Shown here in pieces: positions 12,245-23,695 of a DNA stretch of 64,000 nucleotides; within the stretch, counting starts at the first letter, position 1, and each line of letters starts with the position of its first letter. The translations under genes and the position numbers were made by a program. Source of the DNA: Papio anubis (lineage: Eukaryota > Chordata > Mammalia > Primates > Cercopithecidae); assembly GCF_008728515.1 (NCBI RefSeq), contig NC_044981.1:110289702-110353701 (forward strand), in the 5' to 3' direction. Below the pieces are notes generated by a model. That model saw only the letters and a program-made list of their open reading frames with translations. It searched no databases and was not told the origin of the DNA.

Positions 12245-12559
12245 GTGGTTATAACTGCCTCAAAACAAAATGTCCCCACGTCCACACAGATTTGATGATC
12301 TGCCGGATACTGTGAGGCCTTATGACCAGAGGCATTTATTTTAGACACGAGGAAACCACTTGTTTCCAAGTATTTTAGGATGCAAGTTCGGGATTCTCTT
12401 CTTTGCTTCTACATGTGAGATACCTGTGACATGAATACGACCTGAATTACCATTATTCGTATCACCAACTGGCAAAACATTTCACAGCAGAGAGTGCAGT
12501 GGGCAGGGATTTCAGAACCCTGAGTTCCTGCTAGGCCTCTTCCTTTAATTGTGGGATCT

Positions 12560-12790
12560 GGAGCAGGTTGTTCACCCTGTCTAGAGTCTCCAGGTTCTGG
12601 TAGTTAAAATCACAGAGTTGAAATCTTCTGCCACCGGCGGTGTGAGCTTGAGCTAGTTATTTCACTTCCCTGAGCTTTCTTTCACATCATCTATAAAATG
12701 AGGTTAATAAGTACACACCGCAGAGGACTGCTGTGGGGATTAAATGACAGAACCCAATAGAAATGCTCAGAGTGCTGCCTAGCAATTAGA
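12560..12790 (+). repeat. MIR-type ancient SINE (eroded)
   Basis: Characteristic MIR wording is present: GTGTGAGCTTGAGCTAGTTATTTCAC, CCTGAGCTTTC, ATCTATAAAATGAGGTTAATAA and GGATTAAATGACAGAAC. No coding potential. Confidence 0.7.
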
Positions 12791-13373
12791 AGAGTAAACA
12801 TGAACTGTCCTTAGCTACTCACCTACAAAATTAGCAGATGAATTGGATGCTCTCTAAGGCCCTGTCTCAACGTGAATATTTTATGCTCAGGTAACTCAAG
12901 AAGTTTCTATTTTCCTTTTCCACTAATAAGGTATATGACATATTTCTTTTATGTTCTCAAAATATACTTTTTTTTTTTCATTTTCAGCCTATTAGGAATA
13001 ACTCATTGGTCTTAGCACAAGGGCGGTTAATCAGTTTGACCACTAGATGGTGATTGAGCTCTTGTGACTTCTTGGGAGATTATTTATACTGACAAATCAG
13101 TAGAAGACAAAACATCAAACAGGGAACTTAAAAGGTGGAAGACCATCTATTCTAATTTGAAGAGGTTAGTGAAGAGGTTGGCACCTAGAGATGAAGTGAG
13201 TTGTTCAAGGTTACATTGCACTGCCATTAGTTGTGTGGACTTCAGAAAAGAACATGCTTCCAATTTAAGCCAGTGATTTGATTTTTCCTTACGCCACAAG
13301 AAGTATACTAGAAACACTGTGTGGTGCAGGGCTGCTTCTTGGGGGTTTTGCCAAACAAATCTGTTTGTCTCTC

Positions 13374-13664
13374 TTTTTTTTTTTTTTTTTTTTTTTTTGA
13401 GATAGAGTCTCGCTGTGTTGACCAGGCTGGCGTGCAGTGGTGCTCCGATCACGGCTCCCTGCAGCCCCCGGCTTCTAGGTTCAAGCGATTCTGCTGCCTC
13501 AGCCTCCCAAGTAAATGGGACTACAGGCATATGCCACCATGCCTGACTAATTTTTGTATTTTTACCATGTTGGCCAGGCTGGCTTGAACTCCTGGCCTCA
13601 AGTGATCCGCCAACTTCAGCCTCCCAAAGTGCTGGGATTGCAGGCGGGAGCCACTGTGCCGGGT
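13374..13664 (-). mobile_element. Alu SINE (antisense to SYNE1)
   Basis: A T-run of about 25 is followed by GAGATAGAGTCTCGCTGTG and the reverse-complement body, ending at GCCACTGTGCCGGGTCC. The middle is shortened (the usual 'agtagagacggggttt' block is missing after TATTTTTACCATG). It lies about 1.4 kb before the KASH exon. Confidence 0.95.
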
Positions 13665-14258
13665 CCTCTCCCATTTTTCTTTGATGGTTTAATAAAAGAG
13701 TTTTAAATACTCCCTCTGTTCCCTTCTAGGGTATTCTTTCTGTTTTTTATTTTAATATTCATTTTCTCAGGTGTCACTCCTCATCCCCCACTGATATTAG
13801 GATAATCTGTCTTCAGAAATTAACAGCTAATAGGTGAGCTACAAACATAGTGCTTTCTTCGGGGCCAAACCTACAGTTACCAATACAGCTTTCACACGCT
13901 CATATTATTCCAGTAGCCTCACATTCAGTGTCCTTATCCTTGGTGATATTAAAACCCTTAGGGAATTTATACTAGTTGTAAGGGAATGTTTCTTTTAGCT
14001 GTGTCTCTTATTTTTGCTCATTCAATGTTGTATGGGTCTGTGTGTACACCAGATGCCTGTTGTAAACAACATTTCTTTCTTCATCTTTTCTACTAGTAAC
14101 TAAAAAAAGTTAATGGCTGTTCACAAAAAGAAAACAGCACCCAACTCAGAATCTACTTCCAGATCCTGTATTTTCCAGGCAGTCCTTCTTAAGAGCTCTG
14201 AAACCTGTACTCAATCTCTAATGCACTGTTTAAAAGGAAGATAAAAGTGAAATAGAAA

Positions 14259-14365
14259 AACTTGTCACTTTGAGTGTAGAAGGGGCTACATGATGACAGT
14301 CCATCCTCCAGAAGAACTTGTCACTTTGAGTGTAGAAGGGGCTACAGGATGACAGTCCATCCTCC
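14259..14365 (+). repeat. Tandem duplication, 56-bp period
   Basis: The 51-bp core at 14259-14309 recurs at 14315-14365 with one mismatch (CTACATGATG versus CTACAGGATG). Each copy starts AACTTGTCACTTTGAGTG and ends CAGTCCATCCTCC. It lies in the last SYNE1 intron, 720 bp before the terminal exon. Confidence 0.93.
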
Positions 14366-15087
14366 TCAAAAAATGGTGTCTGTTTTCCAAAGTAACGACA
14401 TCAGTGATAGGATCAGCCTAGCATCTACATCATACAACACTAGTGTTCTGTAGACAAACCCCACTGCTATTCCTTGTTCGTACAGCTTTGGAACCTGCTA
14501 ATGTCAGGGCCTGATGCTGATTCAGTGCAAGATGAAACCAGGGTATACTCTGTGATTAATGAAGCTTTTGTGGGTCTGTGCAAAATGACTAAGACTGTTT
14601 TTATTTTCGCTGCATGGATTTTGGCAAATCCAGGATGGCTAGATGGGATACTTGGTATGATTCTGACAGCAACTAATTTTGCTTAACAATGTTCCTGATA
14701 TTCTTAAAACAAAAATGTACTGCATCAAATATCTACATTTTAATTATTCTGGATCTACTTAATTTATGCTGGTAGAATGTGTATAGAGCAGTTATTTTTG
14801 TTGCTAGAAAATGCTTCACCAAAGTAAGGGATAAAAGGAATAGAATTTGAACCCAATTAGTTACGTTTAGTTGATTGACTAAATGTTTATTTCTCATCAG
14901 TGCAGTTTCCAACAACTTCATTTGGTGGTGGGGGTGACCTGGGCACACGGTGGAAGGCTGGCAGCTGATCGCCAGGCTGGGGTGTGCTTGGCATGGCCCT
15001 TTAGCTTCCAGGAAGGTGCAGAGGCAAAAAGCAGCATCCATCCAACACTGGAGTTATCTGAGTTGTTTATGTCCATTCTTCTCTCAG

Positions 15088-15328
15088 GTCCACAAAAGGT
15101 GGCTCCGATTCCTCCCTTTCTGAGCCTGGGCCAGATCGGTCCAGCCGCGCCTTCCTGTTCAGAGTCCTCCGAGCAGCTCTTCCCCTTCAGCTTCTCCTGC
15201 TGCTCCTCATCGGGCTCGCCTGCCTTGTACCAATGTCAGAGGAAGACTACAGCTGTGCCCTCTCCAACAACTTTGCCCGGTCATTCCACCCCATGCTCAG
15301 ATACACGAATGGCCCTCCTCCACTCTGA
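15088..15328 (+). CDS. SYNE1: SYNE1 terminal exon: KASH domain of nesprin-1
   Basis: The exon's first G completes an arginine codon; 79 further residues follow before TGA at 15326-15328. The order is linker (STKGGSDSSLSEPGP), basic juxtamembrane stretch (FLFRVLRAALP), a transmembrane helix (LQLLLLLLIGLACLV), then the lumenal KASH peptide ending in PPPL. The terminal PPPL is the part that SUN1/SUN2 trimers grip, and the cysteine in DYSCALSN is the known candidate for a disulfide with SUN. The protein inserts tail-anchored in the outer nuclear membrane. Three residues before the anchor (PDRSSRAFLF) differ from the human PGRSGRGFLF as I recall it. The acceptor AG is at 15086-15087, after a pyrimidine tract. 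Confidence 0.98.
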
Positions 15329-15955
15329 ACTAAGCAGATGCCATCTGCAGAAGTGCTGGTAGCATGCGGAGGATCGGGTCATAAGCAGTCCCAAGCTATC
15401 AACAAGAGGACCTTGGTCTTGGCAAAAGCCCTCAGTGTGGCAGCTTTAGCCCTCCTCCAGATCACCTGTGTGCAAATCATGGCTTTGGAGGTGGAGGATA
15501 AACAGTGACAGGAGAACAAACAGACGACAAGAAGGTTTGGAAGATACCTGGTTTGAGACTCTGAACCTTAGCACTAAAGAGATTGAGTAAGGACCCCCAA
15601 AGTTCCCTGGACTCGTGAATTCTGGGCCCTTGGCCCATTCTATGCATAGCCAAGGACTTCAGTAGACCATCTGGGCAGCTTTCCCATGGTGCTGCTCCAA
15701 CCATCAGATAAACGACCCTCCCAAGCACCATGTCAGTGTCGTACAATCTACCAACCAACCAGTGCTGAAGAGATTTTAGAACCTTGTAACATACAATTTT
15801 TAAGAGCTTATATGGCAGCTTCCTTTTTACCTTGTTTTCCTTTGGGGCATGATGTTTTAACCTTTGCTTTAGAAGCACAAGCTGTAAATCTAAAAGGCAC
15901 TTTTTTTAGAGGTATAAAGAAAAACTAGATGTAATAAATAAGATCATGGAAGGCT
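15329..15955 (+). other. SYNE1: SYNE1 3'UTR
   Basis: The 3'UTR runs from the stop codon to the expected cleavage site about 15-20 nt after the AATAAA at 15933. Length is about 0.6 kb. It has no repeat. The cleavage position is inferred, not seen. Confidence 0.75.
15933..15938 (+). promoter_or_regulatory. SYNE1: SYNE1 poly(A) signal AATAAA
   Basis: The first canonical AATAAA after the SYNE1 stop codon. Another weaker candidate (ATTAAA-like, near 16203) follows and could give a longer form. Confidence 0.75.
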
Positions 15956-16399
15956 TTATGTGAAAAAAGTTGAATGTTATAGTTAAAAAAAAAGATATTT
16001 ATGTATGTACAGTTTGCTAAAGCCAAGTTTTGTTTGTATTGATTTCTTTGCATTTATTATAGATATTATAAAATATTTTGTCTGTGTTTTTTTTCCCTAA
16101 ACAAGTAACTCTAAGTTTCATTATTAAGCAGGCACTGATCAGAATGCAACCTAAATGATCATTTTTTTGTGTGCAATGAATGAAGCTGGAGCATAAGTAT
16201 ATATTAAAGGAAAAGGATGACAAGAGGCAGTGTGGATTTAGACATAGAAGACCCTAGGTGATTCGTTTTTTTCCTCCTTCCATAGGCAATCAAATCTCCT
16301 GAATTCTTGCTTCTGGAAACCTCTCATTGTCTCTTCTCCATTCCTTTTCCACACTGGGAGGGGCTTCCTAGGAGCTGCTGTCTGAAGTCCCTTCTCCAT

Positions 16400-16640
16400 T
16401 CCATTGTAAGCAGACAACAGCCACAGAAATCTTCTTAAAGCACACTTCTGTTCAGATTCCTTCTTTGCTGCAAAGCCTTCTATTGTTCATTGTCTACCAG
16501 ATAAAATACAATTTTCTTCTATCATTTAAGTCCATATGCAATGAGATTTTGTTTTGCTCCTCTGAACTTGCCTACTATAGTGGCCCTCATGGAATTATGT
16601 GATGCTCATGGCATTTTAATGTATCATTTAATAATTTCTG
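16400..16640 (+). repeat. L2-type LINE fragment (eroded)
   Basis: The text reads like the 3' part of L2: TTCTTTGCTGCAAAGCCTTC, TGTCTACCAGATAAAATACA, TTTAAGTCCATATGCAATGAGATTTTG, CTCCTCTGAACTTGCC. Heavily diverged. Confidence 0.5.
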
Positions 16641-16904
16641 GGGGATGTAAAACTCAGGTCTCTGGCTTCTCTTCTTGTAGACAGCTCTGGTGCCCTAGTC
16701 TGGAGCACGTATTCCTGCATGGCAGTAATTGCTGGAGCTTGTTAGCTGCTGTTCCTTTCAGAATTGGGAGAGAGAGAATCTCCTGTTTGTACTTGTAAAC
16801 CTTCAACTTCTCTCAAGGTCTGTATCACCCTAGCCCCCAGAGGTATTTAAGTTTACAAATCTTGCTCTAAATTGAGTATTTAAACCAAACTGAGGCCCTT
16901 CACC

Positions 16905-17260
16905 TTGCCTGAAACTGCCTTCTGTGGTTTCCATAATGCAGGTAGTCTGAGTCCATCTCAACTAAGGTTCCTGGGGCTTGCTAAACTTTCCCAGTCCTGG
17001 GCTTGCTTCAGACCTTCTAGTTCAATCTCTGGGATAGGGCCTGGGAGCTGGCATTTTAAAGAGATGCCTGAGGTGATTTTATTCCTCCTAACTGCTGGAA
17101 AGCACTGCCCCATACTTCCCTAACTTCATTCCTCCTTGCCTGCCTCACCAGACTCAGCTCACAAGCCACCTCCTTCTTGAAAAATTTCCTGATCACTTTC
17201 ACACTGTATTTAAGACTTCTCTCTACTACTCCGCTTCTTGTCATCAGGTTATCTGTATCT
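16905..17260 (+). repeat. MER5-like DNA transposon fragment followed by L2 3' end
   Basis: 16905-17070 has the MER5-type reading (TCTCTGGGATAGGGCCTGGGAGCTGGCATTTTAAAGAGATGCCTGAGGTGATTTT). 17120-17250 reads like an L2 3' end (TCACAAGCCACCTCCTTCTTGAAAAATTTCCTGATCAC). Both are old and non-coding. Confidence 0.5.
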
Positions 17261-17279
17261 TACGGCCCATGGCATGGAC

Positions 17280-17307
17280 CCATCGTGTTCCACAGGAAAC
17301 ACGATGG
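17280..17307. repeat. Short inverted repeat (10-bp stem)
   Basis: CCATCGTGTT at 17280-17289 is the exact reverse complement of AACACGATGG at 17298-17307, separated by 8 nt. A hairpin could form in DNA or RNA. It is intergenic. Confidence 0.85.
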
Positions 17308-18955
17308 ATCCCCCCCACCCCATTGCTATTTTATAGAGAAGACCACCTTGTGGTTAAAGTGTCCCATCTTCCTGCTTCCGGAGAGGCTGTGAGCAGCGGT
17401 GGCCATTAGCACTGAAGGGTGCCCTGCACCCTCATCCGAGATGGGACCCTCTTCAGGCCTCGCTCTTCCTTCACTCCCCTGTCAGTCCTCCCAATACCTG
17501 GAAGGGGAAGTCCTCCCTCCGGAGCAGTTTTGCTCTTCAAGGGCTATGGAAATCCCACACAATGAGAGTGTCGTCATGGAAAAGGCAAGAGCAAAGAGAC
17601 TTCAGAGGCATTTCTTCTCCACATCACCGTCAGCTGACTTCCTAGGCATCTCCCATCACTGAAGAATCAAACGGCAAATGTTGCTGAGAAAAAACATTTG
17701 ATTTCAATTAAGAAAGATCTTAGCATACATTCCATTTGTGCCTTTCACAAAACCCTGTGAAACCCCCAAAGGGGTGTGGAATGTCCATTTCCATTACATT
17801 TTTTTGAAGATTTAAACAACAGAGCCTTCGAACAGGAAAGAAGTAGGGAGCCCTGGTGAGTGCAGACATTGAACCCATGAGGTCGTGACTCTTCCCCAGA
17901 TGATCGATTGGCCAGTTTAGCAAGGGCCACGCCAGACACCAATGATGGGGAGACGGGGGGTATGGGGCCATGAGCATCCTCACCCGCACTCAGCGTTTGC
18001 TCTAGCAACAGAGAGAGAAAGCTTCATGGAAGGGATGTGGGATGGTCTAAAGAATAGTAAGGAGATAAAAGGACACTGATGGATGATGGTTGAAGTAGCT
18101 CCCATTTCTGCAGTGAGGACGGTCAGGAGCCCTGCTGTGGCCTAGAGAGAGGGAATGGTGTCCCAAATGAGTGCTGGGTGAAGAAGGGCATAAAGAGACC
18201 ATCCACTGACCAGGAAGGATGGGAAGGGAAGGTTTAATAACATGGTGGTAAGGAGATTTGCACAAGCAAATGGGAAATGCTAGAAAAGTGGACAAAGAAT
18301 CCAATAAAGCTAACATGGAAAAATAAGGCATTAGAATCTAAAAGTAGTAACTTAATAGGAAATCCCAGGAGAAATGAAAGGGTTTTTGGGAAATGATGGC
18401 TGAGGAGCAGGAATGTCCCTCCTGGAAAATGGACCCACAGGAGCTTCCCTTGTTTTTGTAAGAAGTGAGAAGAGAAGACTTCTGAAAGCCCAGATGGGAA
18501 GTTCAGCATGCCGAGTCCTGAGATTTACTATAAAAATGCAGGTTGGGGTAGACTGATAGCCTACACCCTGGGGCCAAATATTAAGACATTATAGCTACAA
18601 AACTTAACTGACAAGCCACATAAAAGATCGTAAAGCAAAGAATAGTGGAGAGAGAGGATTTATGAAAGCTGATCGTGGCCGGAAGAGCTGGGCCTCGAGG
18701 GGCTGGTCTGGCAGCCCGATGGACAGGTTCCTTGTTGGGTGCAACCCATTCACCAGCACCATCGCCAAACATTCATAGGGGATTGTGGAGAAACCGAAAT
18801 ATCGTGAGTGCGTACCAAGTAGGTCCAGAAGTGCCTGGGGAGAGCAACAGCCACTAATCTCTCAAGTAGCTCATTGAATGCCCACTATGTGGCAGGAACT
18901 GCTCCAAGCTCCCTCAGGGAGTCCTCTCGGGGAGGATCTCAGAAGTTCTTGTATT

Positions 18956-19388
18956 TTGTTTGTTTGTTTGTTTTATTTTTATTTTCTATTTTACTTTAAG
19001 TTCTGGGATACACATGCAGAACGTGCAGGTTTGTTACAGAGGTATACATGTGCCATGGTGGTTTGCTGCACCTGTCAACCCATCATGTAGGTTTTAAGCC
19101 CCTCATGCATTAGGTATTTGCCGTAATGCTCTCCCTATCCCTTACCCCCCACCCCTCTGACAGGCCCCAGTGTGTGGTGCTCCCTTCCCTGTGTCTATGT
19201 GTTCTCATTGTTCAACTGCTACTTATGAGTGAAAATGTGTAGTTGTCACTCATTTGGTTTCCAGCTTCATCCATGTCCCTGCAAAAGACAAGAACTCATT
19301 CTTTTTTATGGCTGCATAGTATTCCATGGTGTATACATGCCACATTTTCTTTATCCAGTCTATTGATGGGCATTTGGGATGGTCCTTG
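18956..19388 (-). mobile_element. 5'-truncated L1 3' end
   Basis: On the + strand it starts with TTTGTTTGTTTTATTTTTATTTTC and continues ACTTTAAGTTCTGGGATACACATGCAG, the reverse complement of a primate L1 3' end. It runs through GGCTGCATAGTATTCCATGG and TCTTTATCCAGTCTATTGATGGGCATTTGGG and then stops. Only the last part of ORF2 and the 3'UTR are present, so it encodes nothing functional. Confidence 0.9.
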
Positions 19389-20940
19389 TTTAATGACTCA
19401 TTAAAGCAGTCACCACTGGGCCTTTGACATAGAGAAGAATCCATATTTCCCAGCACAAGCTATGTCCTGAAATGGGATGAAGGCAAATGAGGAAACTAGA
19501 AGGGAATTTAATAGAAGCAATATCTAATTTAGGGGAGGAAAGGAGATTAAAGCTGTTAGATCTCTGTTTTCTATGAGCAAATATCCTCTGCTTTTAGCTT
19601 CTTGGTCACCCAGTTTATATTACAGTGAAATGTGTTTTTGAAGAGTGTGAATGTCCATCTGTGGAAATGGAGGCAGGTGGAGTGGTTTATAAGCATGGAG
19701 GCAATTTTTCACTTAGATAGAACACTGAGAAGTTAATTCGGGAAATGAGAGGTGTTTTGCTGAGTGTGGTCATCTCAGTTTTAGATTTAGTAGTACCCTG
19801 GGGTGACTGTGGCTGATTGCCATACCTAAAGTAACCCAAAGATAATGAAACTGAAAACGAAGGACTTTTATTCTTCAATTCCCAGCTTCTCACTAACCTC
19901 TCCCTTGAAGTTTTAAAATATGCACCAAGAATCCACTGGAGGCTACCACAGACAGGCCCAAATTTGGGAGAGGACCTTCACTCAGATAAATAAGTGCATG
20001 AACAAGGTGAATCAGGAGAACTTCCCGTACCCTCTGCTAAGCAGCCTTCTGCAGCTGAAGGAAGCTAAGGGGGCTGGACAGTTAGGAATGATTAACGAGA
20101 AGCAGCGTGATGTGCTGTAACACAAGCTGAACAATAAGAACATTTAATCTGGGGAGCTGAGGAAGCCGTTTGGGACTTGGATATAATCTTTCTAAAATAT
20201 GAAGGTCACAGAAAAATAAATCAGGCTCATGAATTTGTTTAACCTGTTACCTAATATGAGAGTGGGAACATAACTGAATCTGAAAACCACAATTATGTCA
20301 GGAGAAGAAAGTCCTGGGTAAGCCGCGTCACAGATGACTGCATTTGATGCCACAGGCCATCGAGAAGAAATCCACATCTCCCTGCTGAATATTCACGTCA
20401 GGGCCTCACAGATGTGCGTTCCCAGCTCAGGCCTAAATCCTGCAGAACACATTCTTGAAGAGGTTGTTGGGCTCAGAAAGCAAAGCTGCCAAGCAGCTGC
20501 CAACTTCGGCAGCAATTCCAAGCAGCCAACCCCAAACCCCATTTATTGGCAGGAATCCAGCGCAGGCCATGACCACCCCTTGCCTCACACCTCCTTGTGG
20601 GATTTACAGGTTGACTGGACACTGTAGGGATGTAAGTAGCTATGGCTTTCAGAGTGGGTTTGGCTCACCTGTGGCTCAAAGAATCTATATTACCTGCAAA
20701 CCTGTTAAGAATGCACCACATTCAGCCCTAGGGCTGGGCCTCCAGGTTACCACCTGCACTGGGTTTCTCCATCTTTGGGCCTTTTAAATCTCTCCAGTTG
20801 GCCATGATGGCAAGCAGGAACAGCAAGGTTCCCCATCCTCCTCCACTGGCTCATAATATATCGTCTTCACCGAACAATTGGTTTCCAGATGAATCTGGAT
20901 TTTATTCTGAACTCTAGTCAATGGTTAGATCTACCTGGCC

Positions 20941-21110
20941 ATTGCTGTTTTAATTATAGCAGTATGTAGTATAATTTATTATAATGATGTATATATTTGT
21001 ATAATATAAAAACAAAATAAAATAGATATAAATAATACAAATATATAAGTATGTACTATAACTAATAATATAGTAGTATAGTACATAATTTGTTACTTCG
21101 TTAGAAGTTT
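20941..21110. repeat. AT-rich low-complexity tract
   Basis: Sequence is dominated by TATA, ATAATA and TAGTA words with no clean repeat unit. Confidence 0.7.
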
Positions 21111-21744
21111 TAATACATCTTAGGAAAAGCCTCATTTCTTTCTCGTTGTGTATGTGTCAATTTTAAAGGCTAATTGTTAAAAAATTATTTTAATTACAAA
21201 AGATTCTCTTGTGTTTCAGAGAAAACTTAAGTTTCCTATCTACTCTCTCTACGTATCTCCCACTTTTGTTACCTTTCTACACCTTTTGATTTTCTTATTC
21301 AAACAACATATACATTTTTTTAAATTGGATCTATTCCTACTATTCTGAAACTTGCATTTTTCACTTAACGATGTCCCACAGACATATTGGTACCTATGCC
21401 ATCATCCTCACTGCGTTGAAGATCTCAGTATCTCTTTTTCAACCACTGTTTTCTTCCAGGGGTTTGTTAGGAATCACGGCTGTAGTAGACACTCTTGCAT
21501 GTATATGCATGTGTATCTTTTGATAGTGCTGCTTTTATTTCTGCAAGATGTATTGTTCAAAGTGGAATTACTGAACCAAAAGGTATGTACATTCTAACTT
21601 TTAGTAAATTGTATTAAATTCTGCCAGTTTGCTTTCTAAAAGAGTTGTGATGATTTACACTCCCACCCACCCAGAGATGAAAACCTCCTTTGCCTCATAC
21701 CCTTCTTTAATGTACACTGGTGGTTTCCAAATTACGGGACTTAT

Positions 21745-21915
21745 TCCCAAACTATTAATGTTCGAATTCTGTACATTAGACTCTCTCAGGGAGCTTTTAA
21801 AAATGTAGAACCCCAGGCCATACCCCAAACCAAGTAAATTGGTAGCTGGGGATCAATAGTTACTTGAAGCTCCCCAGGCGATTCCCAGGTGCAGAGCATT
21901 GAGAAGGGCTGGCCT
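21745..21915 (-). repeat. MER5-type hAT fragment
   Basis: TCTCTCAGGGAGCTTTTAAAAATG, ACCCCAGGCCATACCCCAAACC and GAAGCTCCCCAGGCGATTCCCAGGTGCAGAGC are near-reads of the MER5A consensus. It is a non-autonomous DNA transposon relic. Confidence 0.65.
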
Positions 21916-22429
21916 AGATGCTATCAGTTTTCTAAAACTATTGCCCAATTGAGAGCAACAGTAGCTCATTGTTTTTCAAATTTGCATGTCCATGGCTAGT
22001 TTGTATAATAATTGTTCCATTTGTATGGTCTGTTCTGTGAAGTCTCTTTTATCCTCTATTTTTCTTTTACATTTTAATATTGTTTTCAATGACCTCTTTG
22101 CATATTAGAAAAATTAAATCTGGATATGATGTGTCCTGACTTCATATAGTTCCTTCAGTCACACAGAAAGTTTTCATTTTTATGTCACCAAACCTGGCAG
22201 GTTCTTTATCCTTGGTAGATTCTACTTAGTCTACATTAAGGCCTTTTTTATTTTAAGATTATGCAAAAGTTTGCTTGCATTTTCTTCTAGTAGGTCTATA
22301 ATCTATCTGGAATTATTTTGGTTATTAGTATGAAGTAAGGAACTAGTTTGTCATTCTCCAAATGAATAGATAATTGTCCCAAAACCAATCAGGGATAAGA
22401 CAGAGAGGCCCCCTGTTGTTATAATTTTC

Positions 22430-22735
22430 TAGCAACCTAGATGTTCATCAGTAGGAGGATTGTTGCATTAATTGTAGTGCATACCTAGTATTCAGTATGA
22501 TGCAACTATTTTTATAAAATGAAATCAATCTCTGTGTATTGATTAGGGAAAATACCCACTATACTTACATTTTTAAAAAACAAGATATAGAATAATACGA
22601 TTCCATTTTGTAGGGAAAAACTCATGTGTATATAGTAATGGCATAAGGCAAGGTAAAAGTTTGGAGAGACGTGAAATATAAGGCTTGACATTTTGACTGC
22701 AGTCAGACGGGGGGAAAGCACTTTAAACATTTTTA
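22430..22735 (+). repeat. Old L1 (L1M-type) fragment
   Basis: CAACCTAGATGTTCATCAGTAGG, ATTCAGTATGATGCAACTATTTTTATAAAATG and GATATAGAATAATACGATTCCATTTTG follow the order of an old L1 3' region on the + strand. Coordinates are approximate; adjoining 21300-22340 may belong to the same or another old LINE. Confidence 0.5.
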
Positions 22736-23504
22736 TTTAAATTACATCAGGGAGCATGACTTGTTTTTTAGATCCAAGTTGCTATAAGAAGAATGATAAT
22801 TTTAAAAGACAAAAGAAAAGTACTTCAGTTCTTATATGAGGAAACAACATCTGACTTGCTTTTTAATGAAAAAAGTTTTCTTGGTATGCCCAAAATAAAT
22901 GTTAACCAGTCATTTATTAAAAGTGACCAAATTCTGATGGATGACTTTGCTCTAGGTGTTCATCTTAAATGCATGGTTGGTTTCGTGGCATAAGAGCGAA
23001 GGCCCGATTTGAGGTAAGGAGGCTCCCTGACTGGGGGATTTATGAATCCTGGGAGATGAGCTTTCCTAGGAGAGATGTCCAAATGAGACCTATTTGTTCA
23101 CAAAAATCCCCCAACTTCCTAAACTACCACCTGCCTCCGGAAGTCACCCTGCCCACAGGTGACATCTGTTCTTGAGATGCAGACTGGTCCTCAGAAATGA
23201 TGGGGCGGGGAGGGACAGTGACTCGAAAGTCAGAGGCGGCTTCTCTACTTGTACCTTTCTTTCCTGATGTGGGTGCCAGAGAGTCAACCTGCTTTCCTTC
23301 TGCCTTGAAATCTGTTCCTGTTCAACAGCTTCGCACAGGATTCTGCCCACCCAAGCCTGGCTTGGGCACAGGGCTCAGTTCCTCCCTCCCCCACCTTCCC
23401 TATGGTGTTTTCTGATCACGGTGGGAAAACTGATAGGGTAGCTAATGATCTGGACATTTATAAAATCCCTTGTGTCCAAATTTTAGAGAGGCTCCTTCCA
23501 TAAC

Positions 23505-23695
23505 AGACTCTGGAGCCAAAAATACCTTGGCTCAGTCCCCAGCTCAGCCACTTCCTAGCTGTGTAACCTGAGCCACTTAAACTTTCTATTCCTCAGTTTC
23601 TTCCTCTGTAAAGTGGGATAATAATGGTGCCTCCTGTGTGGGTTGTTATGATGTTAACGCATTAATGTATGGAATGTGTTGACACAGTGCAAGGC
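23505..23695 (+). repeat. MIR-type ancient SINE
   Basis: AGACTCTGGAGCCAAAA, CAGCCACTTCCTAGCTGTGTAACC, CCTCAGTTTCTTCCTCTGTAAAGTGGG and GGGTTGTTATGATG follow the MIR consensus in order. Confidence 0.75.

Larger units (their letters stand above)
6920..15087 (+). other. SYNE1: SYNE1 last intron (8.2 kb)
   Basis: This is the longest SYNE1 intron here. It contains MIR-like sequence near 10185-10400 and 12560-12790, the 113-bp inverted repeat at 11654-11766/12132-12244, an Alu at about 13374-13664 and a 56-bp-period tandem duplication at 14259-14365. The stretches 6920-10180, 10400-11650 and 13680-14250 have no recognised gene. A locally GC-rich part at 7480-7700 and overlapping minus-strand frames at 8229-8610 were examined without a match. 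Confidence 0.7.
1..15955 (+). other. SYNE1: SYNE1 gene, 3' end (six terminal exons, introns, 3'UTR)
   Basis: Six exons at 822-1022, 2379-2507, 4150-4362, 5418-5510, 6861-6919 and 15088-15328 join in frame into 311 residues plus a stop. They match the C-terminus of nesprin-1 as I know it. Each exon is flanked by AG and GT (the last by AG only). Nesprin-1 is a giant outer-nuclear-membrane protein (about 8,800 residues in human) that links the actin cytoskeleton to SUN proteins across the perinuclear space. Only the extreme C-terminus lies here; the rest of the gene is left of the window. The gene points toward ESR1, which lies on the opposite strand. Confidence 0.97.

Noticed and set aside
13147..13674. 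175-residue minus frame
   Set aside because: It reads through an Alu, including the poly-A tail (lysine run).
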